NCBI RefSeq assembly: GCF_000374305.1
Contig: NZ_KB894093.1
Coordinates: forward strand, 682,001 to 746,000
Reading direction: 5' to 3'
DNA: 64,000 bases
From: Actinomadura flavalba DSM 45200
GTDB lineage: Bacteria > Actinomycetota > Actinomycetes > Streptosporangiales > Streptosporangiaceae
The position numbers and the translations under genes were made by a program. Within the stretch, counting starts at the first letter, position 1; the number at the start of each line of letters is the position of its first letter. Positions 42,873-50,735 of the stretch are shown here, piece by piece. The notes beneath the pieces are model-generated. The model was not told the DNA's origin and made no database searches. It worked only from the letters and a program-made list of their open reading frames with translations.

Positions 42873-43539
42873 GCGTCCCGCCCGTGTCGATGCGGTAGCC
42901 GACACCGGGCACGGTCGCGATGATCCACGGTTCGCCGAGCCGTTTGCGGAGCGCCGACATGGTGATGCGCACGGCGTTGGTGAACGGGTCGGCGTTCTCG
43001 TCCCAGGCGCGTTCCAGCAGCTCCTCGGCGCTGACGACCCCGCCCTCGGCGGCGACGAGCACGTCGAGCACCGCGAACTGCTTGCGGGTGAGCGCGACGT
43101 AGCGTCCGTCCCGGTAGACCTCCCGGCGGAACGGATCGACGCGCAGTCCCGCGATCTCCCGCACGGGCGGACGGCTGTGCGCCCGCCTGCGGTCGAGCGC
43201 GCGCAGCCGCAGGACGAGTTCGCGCAGCTCGAACGGCTTGGTGAGGTAGTCGTCGGCGCCCAGCTCGAACCCGGAGACCTTGTCGTCGAGCCGGTCGGCG
43301 GCGGTGAGCATGAGGATCGGCATGCCGCTGCCGGACGCGACGATGCGTCCGGCGATCTCGTCGCCGGACGGGCCGGGCACGTCCCGGTCGAGGACGGCGA
43401 TGTCGTAGCTGTTGACGGCCAGCAGTTCCAGGGCGGCGTCGCCGTCACCGGCGATGTCGGCGGCGATGGCCTCCAGGCGAAGGCCGTCGCGGACGGCCTC
43501 CGCCAGATAGGGCTCGTCCTCGACGATCAGCACGCGCAT
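42865..43539 (-). CDS. Response regulator, OmpR/VanR-like
   Basis: A 224-residue OmpR-family regulator: receiver domain with acidic pocket VLIVEDEPYLAEAV and phospho-Asp in DIAVLDRDVPGPSGDEI, conserved Thr in MLTAAD and Lys in LTKPFEL. The winged-helix C-terminus has LTRKQFAVLDVLVAAEGG, NAVRITMSALRKRLGEPW and VPGVGYRID. The ATG at 43539 (MRVLIVEDEP) is the usual family start; a GTG eight codons upstream is possible. It is divergent from vanY with an 87-bp gap, which should hold its own binding site, and is partnered with the histidine kinase downstream. Confidence 0.92.
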   Translation of the reverse strand: MRVLIVEDEPYLAEAVRDGLRLEAIAADIAGDGDAALELLAVNSYDIAVLDRDVPGPSGDEIAGRIVASGSGMPILMLTAADRLDDKVSGFELGADDYLTKPFELRELVLRLRALDRRRAHSRPPVREIAGLRVDPFRREVYRDGRYVALTRKQFAVLDVLVAAEGGVVSAEELLERAWDENADPFTNAVRITMSALRKRLGEPWIIATVPGVGYRIDTGGTHA

Positions 43540-43626
43540 ACCGTCGAGGTTACGCGCCGTCACCTATCGCCCGCGTATCGGAAACCGCATACGGGCGGGC
43601 AACGCCGGGTCGCCTTCACTGGCGGC

Positions 43627-44256
43627 ATGAAGCGAAGTCCAGCAGTGGCCCCGGCGACCCGGCGGCCGATCATCGTCGTCCTGTCGGCGCTCGTCGTGGC
43701 GATCATCGCGGTGGCCGTCCACCAGGTGCCGCGATCCGCGTCCCCTTCGTCCTATACGTCCGCCTCGTCGCCCGCCGCGCCCACGGAACCCCGGCGTGCC
43801 GCCGGGAGGGCCGACGGCGTCGTCCCCGCCGGGGTGACCGTTTTCGACGGAACGGTCCCGGCCGTCGCCAACCTCGACCCGGGCCTGCTCGCGGCCCTCC
43901 GCCAGGCGGCGCGGGCCGCCGCGCGCGACGGCGTCGAGTTCCACGTCAACAGCGGCTGGCGCTCCCGGACGTACCAGAACCGGCTTCTCCGCGAGGCCGT
44001 CGCCAAGTACGGGTCCGAGGACGAGGCCGCCCGCTGGGTCGCGACGGCGGCGACGTCTCCGCACGTGTCCGGCGAGGCGGTCGATCTCGGGCCCGCCGCC
44101 GCGACGAGGTGGCTGTCCCGGCGCGGCGCCGCGTTCGGTCTGTGCCAGATCTACCGCAACGAGCCCTGGCACTACGAGCTGCGCCCCGGCGCGTTCGCCC
44201 AGGGCTGCCCGCGCATGTACGCCGACCCCACCGAGGACCCGAGGATGCGGCCGTGA
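43627..44256 (+). CDS. vanY: D-alanyl-D-alanine carboxypeptidase, VanY-like
   Basis: A secreted or membrane-anchored zinc carboxypeptidase (M15B) of 209 residues that removes the terminal D-Ala from peptidoglycan stem pentapeptides, which lowers glycopeptide binding. The N-terminal helix (IIVVLSALVVAIIAVAVHQV) is a signal anchor. Zinc ligands lie in SPHVSGEAVDLG (SxHxxGxAxD) and PWHYELR; FHVNSGWRSRTYQ is the substrate-binding SGxR block. The ATG is 87 bp from the divergent response-regulator gene. The GTG of the next gene overlaps its stop by 4 nt. No vanHAX genes are present. Confidence 0.92.
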   Translation: MKRSPAVAPATRRPIIVVLSALVVAIIAVAVHQVPRSASPSSYTSASSPAAPTEPRRAAGRADGVVPAGVTVFDGTVPAVANLDPGLLAALRQAARAAARDGVEFHVNSGWRSRTYQNRLLREAVAKYGSEDEAARWVATAATSPHVSGEAVDLGPAAATRWLSRRGAAFGLCQIYRNEPWHYELRPGAFAQGCPRMYADPTEDPRMRP

Positions 44257-45290
44257 CCGGGCAGGTTCGGACGGACCCCGTCCGGGCGGACCCCGCCGCC
44301 GAGGCCGACCCGCCGCCCCGCCCGGGGCCCTGGAGACGCGGCCCGGTGCTCGCGGCGGCGGCGCTGCTGCTCGGCCTCGGCCTGCTGCTGCACCGGCAGA
44401 TCCCCAACCGGATCGGCAACCTCGGCAGCCTCGTGGAGACCTTTCTGCCCTGGTCGGGCCTGTTCGTCCCGCCGCTCCTGGCCGCCGCGCTCTGGCGCCG
44501 CTCCGCCGCCGCGCTGACCGCGCTGCTGCTCCCGGTCGCGGTCTGGCTGTCCCTCTTCGGCGGGCTGCTCCCCGACAAGTCCCGTCCGGGCGGCGACCTG
44601 GCCCTCGCCGTCCACAACGTCGGCGCCGCCAACCCCGACCCGTCCGGCACCGCCCGCGCGCTCGCCGCCTCCGGCGCCGACGTCCTGGCGCTGGCGGAGC
44701 TGACCCCGGACGCCCGGGGCGCGTACGAGAAGGAGCTGGCGAGGACGTACCCGCACCACACGGTCCAGGGCACGGTCGGCCTCTGGAGCCGGCTGCCCCT
44801 GTCGGACACCCGCGCGGTCGACACCGCGATGGACTACGGCCCCCTGGCGGCCACCAGGCCCGCCCGCGTCAGGCTGTCCTACAACCGGGCGCTCCGCACG
44901 ACGGTGACCACGGCCCGCGGACCCCTGGCCGTCTACGTGGCCCATCTGGGCTCCGCCCGCGTCAACCCCCGCGCGGGCTTCTGGACGGACTCGCGCGACC
45001 GCAACGCCCAGGCGCTCGCCCGGGCCGTCGCCGCCGAGAGGAACGACCGCATGGTCCTCCTCGGGGACCTGAACGGCACCCTGGACGACCGCGCCTTCGC
45101 GGGCCTCACGTCCCGCCTCCGCCCGGCCCACGACGCGGCGGGCTCCGGCTTCGGGTTCACGTGGCCCGCGCGCTTCCCGATCGCCCGCATCGACCACGTC
45201 CTCGTGCGCGGCGTGCGGCCGACGTCCTCCCGCGTCCTGCCCGCCACCGCCAGCGACCATCTCCCGGTATTCGCCCGCATCGGCTGGTAG
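44253..45290 (+). CDS. VanJ-like EEP-family membrane phosphodiesterase
   Basis: A 345-residue protein with three hydrophobic helices (about 32-50, 62-80, 82-105) and an extracellular endonuclease/exonuclease/phosphatase domain. Key EEP residues: HNVGAANPDPSG, LALAELTPD (Glu), YVAHLGS, VLLGDLNGTLDD (Asp/Asn), ARIDHVLVR and TASDHLPVFA (catalytic Asp-His). The domain order matches VanJ/StaP of streptomycetes, linked to teicoplanin-type resistance, thought to act on undecaprenyl-linked substrates. The GTG overlaps the vanY stop. With the VanRS-like pair it forms a compact cell-wall response module. The name VanJ is by similarity of layout. Confidence 0.8.
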   Translation: MTGQVRTDPVRADPAAEADPPPRPGPWRRGPVLAAAALLLGLGLLLHRQIPNRIGNLGSLVETFLPWSGLFVPPLLAAALWRRSAAALTALLLPVAVWLSLFGGLLPDKSRPGGDLALAVHNVGAANPDPSGTARALAASGADVLALAELTPDARGAYEKELARTYPHHTVQGTVGLWSRLPLSDTRAVDTAMDYGPLAATRPARVRLSYNRALRTTVTTARGPLAVYVAHLGSARVNPRAGFWTDSRDRNAQALARAVAAERNDRMVLLGDLNGTLDDRAFAGLTSRLRPAHDAAGSGFGFTWPARFPIARIDHVLVRGVRPTSSRVLPATASDHLPVFARIGW

Positions 45291-45427
45291 TGCCGTACTC
45301 CAGACAGTGGCCTCGGGGTGAGGTGAAGGTGGCGGATCGGGTGGAGACCGCTCGCGGACGGGTGGCGTTCTGATACGAATTGGTCACCGTGTGTGGCCGT
45401 CCCCGTCTTTCCGCTGCCTGGAGTGTC

Positions 45428-46345
45428 GTGAGAGTTCTCGTCGCCGTTCTCGTCGCTTGTGTGCTCGTGGTCCCGTCCGGCGGGATCGCGCCGGGTGAGA
45501 GGCGGGAGGCCGCGGCGGCGGGGAACATGCGGGCCGCGGGATGCGGCGGGGCCGCCCTGCGTGTCGCGGACGGCGCGCGGCCCGGCGTCGAGCGGAACGA
45601 GCTGACGCCACTCCAAGCGGCCGGGGTCGAGCGGGAACTCGACGGGCTGACGCGCCGGTTGCCGCCGGGACAGCGGCGCACCGGGAAGCTGTCCGTGCCG
45701 GTGTACGTGCACGTCCTGCACGACGGGCGCGGCGGGCCGTCCGACGCGGCCGTCAAACGGCAGATCGCGGCGTTGAACGCGGCCTACGGGGGACGCCGGG
45801 GCGGAGCCGACACCGGCGTCGCGTTCCGGCTCGTCAAGACGACCCGCACCCGGAACGCCGCCTGGTACCGCGACGCCGAACGCTACGAGCGCACGTTCAA
45901 GCGGCAGCTCCGCAAGGGCGGCGCCGGGACGCTCAACCTGTACACGGCGGGCATGGCCGACGACCTGCTCGGCTGGTCGTCGTTCCCGTGGCAGTACCGG
46001 TCCGAGCCGGTGCTGGACGGCGTCGTCATCCACGAGGGGACGCTGCCGGGCGGACGGGTCCGCAACTACGACCTCGGGTTCAGCGCCGTCCACGAGATCG
46101 GCCACTGGCTCGGGCTCTACCACACCTTCCAGGACGGCTGCGCGGGCCAGGGCGACCGCGTGGCCGACACCCCGCCGCAGCGCGACCCGACGCACGGCTG
46201 CCCCGGCGCCAAGGACACCTGCCGGGGCGGCGGCGCCGACCCGTTCCACAACTACATGGACTACAGCCACGACCGCTGCATGAGCGAGTTCACGTCGGGC
46301 CAGGCCGCGCGGCTCCGCAAGGTGTGGGCGGCCTACCGGGCCTGA
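45428..46345 (+). CDS. Secreted M43 family zinc metalloprotease
   Basis: A 305-residue secreted protease. The start at GTG 45428 gives a proper signal peptide (MRVLVAVLVACVLVVPSGG) with GGAG about 6 nt upstream; earlier TTG and GTG codons are weaker. The catalytic domain has HEIGHWLGLYH (HExxHxxGxxH zinc motif) and the Met-turn MDYSHDRCMSEFT. Four Cys in the C-terminal part (QDGCAGQG, HGCPG, KDTCRG, DRCMS) are placed as in the pappalysin/ulilysin (M43) family. It probably cleaves extracellular proteins. The last 13 nt overlap the convergent regulator gene. Confidence 0.88.
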   Translation: MRVLVAVLVACVLVVPSGGIAPGERREAAAAGNMRAAGCGGAALRVADGARPGVERNELTPLQAAGVERELDGLTRRLPPGQRRTGKLSVPVYVHVLHDGRGGPSDAAVKRQIAALNAAYGGRRGGADTGVAFRLVKTTRTRNAAWYRDAERYERTFKRQLRKGGAGTLNLYTAGMADDLLGWSSFPWQYRSEPVLDGVVIHEGTLPGGRVRNYDLGFSAVHEIGHWLGLYHTFQDGCAGQGDRVADTPPQRDPTHGCPGAKDTCRGGGADPFHNYMDYSHDRCMSEFTSGQAARLRKVWAAYRA

Positions 46346-48390
46346 CGCCCGTACAGCTCCCACTGCCACAGCACCTCGACGATCCGGGCGAGCCCCGACG
46401 ACAGGTGCCGCCGGTAGGTGCTGAGCGGAAGGCCGAGCACTTCGGCCGCGCGTTCCTGCGTCGGCGCGGGACGCAGGTAGGTGCGGTCCACGGCGCGGTG
46501 CGCGCGGTCGCCGCGCGGGTCGCCGGGGAGGGTGGCGGCGGCCGCGCGCAGCAGCGCGGCGAGGGCGTCGGCGACGGGCGCGGGCGCCGCGTCGCGGACG
46601 CTGCGGGACGCCGCGAGCGGGCTGGCGGTCAGCGCCGCCGGACGGTGCAGGTCGCGCAATGCCTGCCGGACGGCGGCGGCGAACTCCGGCCGCGACAGCG
46701 CCAGCAGCGGCGCCGGCGGCGCGACCGGCGGCGGGGGCGCGAAGTGCAGTTCGTTGTCGGCGATGAGGTCGGCCCAGGCGGCGACGCCGCCGCGCCGGAA
46801 GTCGCGGACGAACACGCGGTGCCGCCGCCCGCCGACGGTGAAGTCGGCGTCGTGCGCGCGCTGGAAGCCGCCGAACGCGAACAGGTCGGTGAGCCCGTCC
46901 ACGTCGGTGTAGGCGGCGAGGAAGTCGTAGGTGAGGCGCGGCGCGGTGAAGCGGCGCTGGACGAACGCCGTCAGCAGCGGCGTCAGCGACACCGACGGGG
47001 CCTGGTGCGCCTCGCGGTCCACGAAGAAGCGGCTGGCGGCGGCGGTCTCGCCGGGGGCGGGCGGGCCGTTGCGGTGCAGGTAGGCGGTGAGGGCGGCGAC
47101 GGCGGGGTCGGCGGCGCGGTCGGCGTCGGTGACGCGGGTGAGGTCGAGGCGGACGCCGAAGCCCGCCGGGGCGCCGTCCTTGGCGCGGACGACGACGAAC
47201 GCGTCCGGCTGCCGTCCCGCCCAGTACTCGACGAGCCACGCGGCCGCCGCGTCCTCGTGCCGCGCGGTCATGGCGGCGAGGGCGGGGACGTCGGCGGGGC
47301 GGAGCCCGTCCACGCTGTGCGTGCCGTGGTGGGTGAAGTCGAGGAAGGCGCGGATGACGGGGTCGGCGCGGTGCAGGAACGTCAGCTCGGCGACGAGGCC
47401 CTGCTGTTCGGCGCCGCCCCGGGCGGCGATGCGGTCGAGCAGGTGGCCGCGCACGCGGCGGTGCACGCGGGTGTAGGCGGCGCGGTCGCGCCAGCGCAGG
47501 TCGGTGTCGAACACCTCGCGGGCGAGGTCGTGCGGGCGCAGCCCGCCGGACTCCTCTTCCACGAACGACAGCCGCCGCATCCACTCGAACAGCTCGCCCG
47601 CGTCCGGGTCGTCCAGGGCGGCGCGCAGCAGGTCCTCGGTGGTGAGCATCGCGTGGGCGCAGACCTCCAGCGCGTGCCGGTGCCGGGCGCTGGGCACCTC
47701 TTCCAGGAACCGGTCCAGGAGCCGCCGCACGACGTCGGGGGTGTCACCGAGGACGACCTTGTCGAGGTCGCCGGTGCCGGTGCACTGCGACAGGACGTCC
47801 GCGAGCAGCGCCAGGGCGAGCGGGTGGCCGTGCGTCGCGGCGAGGACGTCGCGGTGCAGCCGCTCGGGTACCTGTTCGGCGCGCAGGTAGGCGGTGGCGT
47901 CGGCGGGCGGGAGGTTGCGCAGCGGGACGACGTGCAGCAGCTCGCGCCAGCCCGGGTCGGCCGTCCACGCGGGGCCGGGCGGCTCGCGTCCGGCGACGAC
48001 GACGAGCGTCCCGGCGGGCAGGCGGGGGACGACGTCCTGCCGGAACCGGTCGTCGAACGCGGCGAGCCGCTCGTAGGAGTCGACGAGCATGACGCGCCGC
48101 GCCGGTTCGCCGGACGATCCGGGCGGCGGGCCGAGGACGTCGCGCGGCGCCTCGGCGGCGCGGCCGTCGCGGTACCAGGCGGGGACGCCCTCCTCTTCAG
48201 CGAGGGCGGCGAACGCGTCGAGCAGCGCGGTCTTGCCGGTGCCGCCCGGTCCGTGCACGAAAAGGACCGAAAAGGGTGGTTCGGGAGCGCGCAGGGCTGC
48301 CCGGAAGAACGCGAGTTCGGCGGTGCGGCCGACGAAGCGGCGGCGCCGTGCGGCGCGCAGCCGGTCAGCGATGGTCTGACTCTCGTTCAT
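46333..48390 (-). CDS. AAA/STAND ATPase regulator with C-terminal HTH
   Basis: This 685-residue protein starts with an ATPase module: FVGRTAELAFFRAALR, the Walker A loop VHGPGGTGKTALLDAF (about residues 48-55 for the GPGGTGKT), RVMLVDSYERLA (Walker B region), and THGHPLALALLADVL (the STAND GxP motif). A helical arm follows. Residues 380-550 resemble a GNAT acyltransferase-like fold (DAFVVVRAKDGAPAGFGVRL, RFFVDREAHQAPS), and the C-terminus has a sigma-like helix-turn-helix (RAAEVLGLPLSTYRRHLSSG). It is likely a signal-responsive transcription regulator; ligand and targets are unknown. The ATG at 48390 was chosen over one nine codons upstream. Confidence 0.65.
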   Translation of the reverse strand: MNESQTIADRLRAARRRRFVGRTAELAFFRAALRAPEPPFSVLFVHGPGGTGKTALLDAFAALAEEEGVPAWYRDGRAAEAPRDVLGPPPGSSGEPARRVMLVDSYERLAAFDDRFRQDVVPRLPAGTLVVVAGREPPGPAWTADPGWRELLHVVPLRNLPPADATAYLRAEQVPERLHRDVLAATHGHPLALALLADVLSQCTGTGDLDKVVLGDTPDVVRRLLDRFLEEVPSARHRHALEVCAHAMLTTEDLLRAALDDPDAGELFEWMRRLSFVEEESGGLRPHDLAREVFDTDLRWRDRAAYTRVHRRVRGHLLDRIAARGGAEQQGLVAELTFLHRADPVIRAFLDFTHHGTHSVDGLRPADVPALAAMTARHEDAAAAWLVEYWAGRQPDAFVVVRAKDGAPAGFGVRLDLTRVTDADRAADPAVAALTAYLHRNGPPAPGETAAASRFFVDREAHQAPSVSLTPLLTAFVQRRFTAPRLTYDFLAAYTDVDGLTDLFAFGGFQRAHDADFTVGGRRHRVFVRDFRRGGVAAWADLIADNELHFAPPPPVAPPAPLLALSRPEFAAAVRQALRDLHRPAALTASPLAASRSVRDAAPAPVADALAALLRAAAATLPGDPRGDRAHRAVDRTYLRPAPTQERAAEVLGLPLSTYRRHLSSGLARIVEVLWQWELYGRQAR

Positions 48391-48572
48391 GACAGCGCCG
48401 TTGCGAGCAGCCCCCATTCGTCTCAGCGTACTCGCGACCCTGACATTTCAGGGATGAATATCGGCTGAGCGGAAACCGGGCGAAAAGCGGTCTGGGAAGT
48501 GAGCGGCGGACCGGCGCATCCTGACGGAGACGGAGCCGGGACGGGCCCGGCTCCCCCACCCGAGGAGCACCA

Positions 48573-48935
48573 GTGCGCCTGAGGAAGCTCGCCGCGGGAA
48601 CCGTCGTCGCCGGTTCGGCGCTCGCGCTGATCGCCGCGAACGCGCCGGCCGCGTCGGCGTCGGAGTACTTCGAGATCATCCGCTCGCACGGCAGCGTCGT
48701 CGGCCAGAAGTCGCTCACGCAGGTGACCGGCTCGGTCCTCGACAACGGCAACGACAGCCAGGCCACCCTGTTCACGATCACCTGGACGGGCACGGTCAGC
48801 GGCCAGCAGGTCGTCGACGTGGACGTCGTCCGCGTCGAGAACGGCCAGTGGAAGAACTTCAGCGAGTCCCCGGACTTCAACGGGGCCCCGTTCACCGCGA
48901 CCAGCCAGGTCTTCACGCTGGGCACGTCGGTCTGA
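48573..48935 (+). CDS. Small secreted protein, unknown function
   Basis: A 120-residue protein with a classical signal peptide (MRLRKLAAGTVVAGSALALI, cleaved near AASAS at about 28). The mature 90 residues are beta-rich (QVTGSVLDNGNDSQATLFTI, VVDVDVVRVENGQW) with no Cys. No family is recognised. The GTG has GAGGAG upstream. It faces a terminator shared with the convergent GMC oxidoreductase gene. Confidence 0.75.
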   Translation: MRLRKLAAGTVVAGSALALIAANAPAASASEYFEIIRSHGSVVGQKSLTQVTGSVLDNGNDSQATLFTITWTGTVSGQQVVDVDVVRVENGQWKNFSESPDFNGAPFTATSQVFTLGTSV

Positions 48936-48941
48936 CCGGAA

Positions 48942-48971
48942 CCGGCCGGGGCGGTCGCCCGCCCCGGCCGG
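48942..48971. terminator. Bidirectional terminator
   Basis: A perfect 12-bp GC stem (CCGGCCGGGGCG at 48942-48953 and its complement at 48960-48971) with a 6-nt loop lies between the stops of the small secreted protein and the GMC oxidoreductase. Confidence 0.8.
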
Positions 48972-48978
48972 GCCGCCG

Positions 48979-50730
48979 TCAGGAGACGCCGACGATCGGC
49001 AGCCGCAGCGCGCCCGGCGCCGACGCCGGGACGACCGGGTTCTTCGGCGTCACCGGCTCGATCCGCCGGTAGCCGTCGTGCTGCGCGGGACGCGCGTCGG
49101 TCTCGCCCCGGTTCGGCCACAGCGACATGGCCCGCTCCGCCTGCGCGGTGATCGTCAGCGACGGGTTCACGCCGAGGTTCGCCGAGATCGCCGAACCGTC
49201 CACGACGTGCAGCCCCTCGTACCCGTACACGCGGTGGTACGGGTCGATGACGCCGGTCTCCGGCGAGTCACCGATCGCGCAGCCGCCGAGGAAGTGCGCC
49301 GTCAGCGGGATGTCGAACAGGTCGCCCCAGCCGCCGCCCGCGACCCCGCCGACCTCCTCGGCGAGCAGCCGGCTCGCCTCGTGGCCCTCGGGAATCCAGG
49401 TCGGGTTCGGCTCGCCGTGCCCGCGCCCGGCGCGGACGTCCCAGCCGAGCGGACCACGCTTGGGGTGCAGCGTGATCGAGTTGTCGCGGGTCTGCATGAC
49501 GAGCGCGATCACCGACCGCTCCGACCAGCCCCGCACGTCCAGGAGCTGCACCAGTTCGCCGGGCTTGCGGGCGACGTGGCCGAGGAACTTGGCCCAGCGC
49601 GGCCGGTGCCGCTCCCCCGGCCGGGTGCCGTCCACCAGCAGCGTCTGGAGCATCGACATCAGGTTCGAGCCCTTGCCGTACCGGACGGGCTCGATGTGCG
49701 TCTCGGGGTTCGGGTGGAACGACGAGGTGATCGCGACGCCCCGGGAGAAGTCGCCGCCCTCCTTGCCGCTGCGCCGCCCCGCGCCGAGGATCGCCTCGGA
49801 GTTGGTGCGGGTCAGCGCGCCGAGCCGGTCCGACAGGCGCGGCAGGCGGCCCGTCACCTTGAGCTTGTGCAGCAGCTTCTGCGTACCGTACGTGCCCGCC
49901 GCGAAGATCACCTGGTTGGTGGTGAACGACTTGCGGTTGCGCCCGAACGACCCCGTCCGGACGATGTCGACGCGGTAGCCGCCCTCGGGCAGCGGCGTCA
50001 CGGCCGTCACCCGGCTCAGCGGCATGATCCGCGCCCCGGCGCGCTCGGCCAGGTACAGGTAGTTCTCGGTCAGCATGTTCTTGCCGCCGTGGCGGCAGCC
50101 GACCATGCACTCGCCGCACTCGGTGCAGCCCTTGCGGCGCGGCCCGGCCCCGCCGAAGTACGGGTCGTCGGACTCGACGCCCGGCCCGTCACCGAAGAAC
50201 ACCCCGACGGGCGTCTTGACGAACGTGTCGCCCGCGCCCATCCGGTCCGCGACGCGCTTCATCATCTCGTCGGCGGGCGTGATCGTCGGGTTCTGCACCA
50301 CGCCGAGCATCCGCCGGGCCTGGTCGTAGTACGGGGACAGCTCGTCCTGCCAGTCGGTGATGTGCGCCCACTGCCGGTCCTGGAAGAACGGCCTGGGCGG
50401 CACGTACAGCGTGTTGGCGTAGTTGATCGACCCGCCGCCCACGCCCGCCCCGGCCAGCACCATGACGCGGCTGGACTTCTCGCCCCGGATGACGTGGATG
50501 CGCTGCATGCCCGTCAGGCCCAGCGCGGGCGCCCAGATGTAGCGGGCGACGCGCCAGTTCGTCTTCGGCAGCTCCTTGTGCCGCTCGCCAGGGACGTCCT
50601 CGGTGCCGGTGTCGAAGCGGCGGCCCGCCTCGATGACGCCGACCTTGTAGCCCTTCTCCGTCAGCCGCAGCGCGGACACGCTGCCGCCGAACCCCGATCC
50701 GATGACCAGGACGTCGTACTGGTGACCCAC
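48979..50730 (-). CDS. GMC family oxidoreductase, ChoD-like
   Basis: A 583-residue FAD enzyme of the glucose-methanol-choline family, close in layout to the mycobacterial cholesterol-oxidase-like ChoD. The FAD-binding Rossmann motif is VLVIGSGFGGSVSALRLTEK at the N-terminus; AGAGVGGGSINYANTLY, GCTECGECMVGCRHGGKNM and HFLGGCAIGDSPETGVID are family blocks, and VDGSAISANLGVNPSLTI ends the catalytic part. The Cys-rich CxxCxxCxxxC resembles a cluster-binding site. The GTG has GGAGG upstream and lies 5 nt after the SSADH stop, so the two are co-translated. An actual sterol substrate is unproven. Confidence 0.88.
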   Translation of the reverse strand: MGHQYDVLVIGSGFGGSVSALRLTEKGYKVGVIEAGRRFDTGTEDVPGERHKELPKTNWRVARYIWAPALGLTGMQRIHVIRGEKSSRVMVLAGAGVGGGSINYANTLYVPPRPFFQDRQWAHITDWQDELSPYYDQARRMLGVVQNPTITPADEMMKRVADRMGAGDTFVKTPVGVFFGDGPGVESDDPYFGGAGPRRKGCTECGECMVGCRHGGKNMLTENYLYLAERAGARIMPLSRVTAVTPLPEGGYRVDIVRTGSFGRNRKSFTTNQVIFAAGTYGTQKLLHKLKVTGRLPRLSDRLGALTRTNSEAILGAGRRSGKEGGDFSRGVAITSSFHPNPETHIEPVRYGKGSNLMSMLQTLLVDGTRPGERHRPRWAKFLGHVARKPGELVQLLDVRGWSERSVIALVMQTRDNSITLHPKRGPLGWDVRAGRGHGEPNPTWIPEGHEASRLLAEEVGGVAGGGWGDLFDIPLTAHFLGGCAIGDSPETGVIDPYHRVYGYEGLHVVDGSAISANLGVNPSLTITAQAERAMSLWPNRGETDARPAQHDGYRRIEPVTPKNPVVPASAPGALRLPIVGVS

Positions 50731-50735
50731 CCCGG

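Noticed and set aside
42873..43448. Longer histidine kinase reading frame
   Set aside because: The extension runs antisense-like through the response regulator gene and lacks kinase features; the ATG at 42872 gives the expected N-terminal helix.
43540..43626. VanR-like binding repeats
   Set aside because: The gap between the divergent genes holds short similar runs but no clear direct or inverted repeat of convincing length.
45541..48468. Long plus-strand open frame over the M43 protease and STAND genes
   Set aside because: The translation is low-complexity Arg/Gly/Ala and it overlaps two genes with clear motifs.
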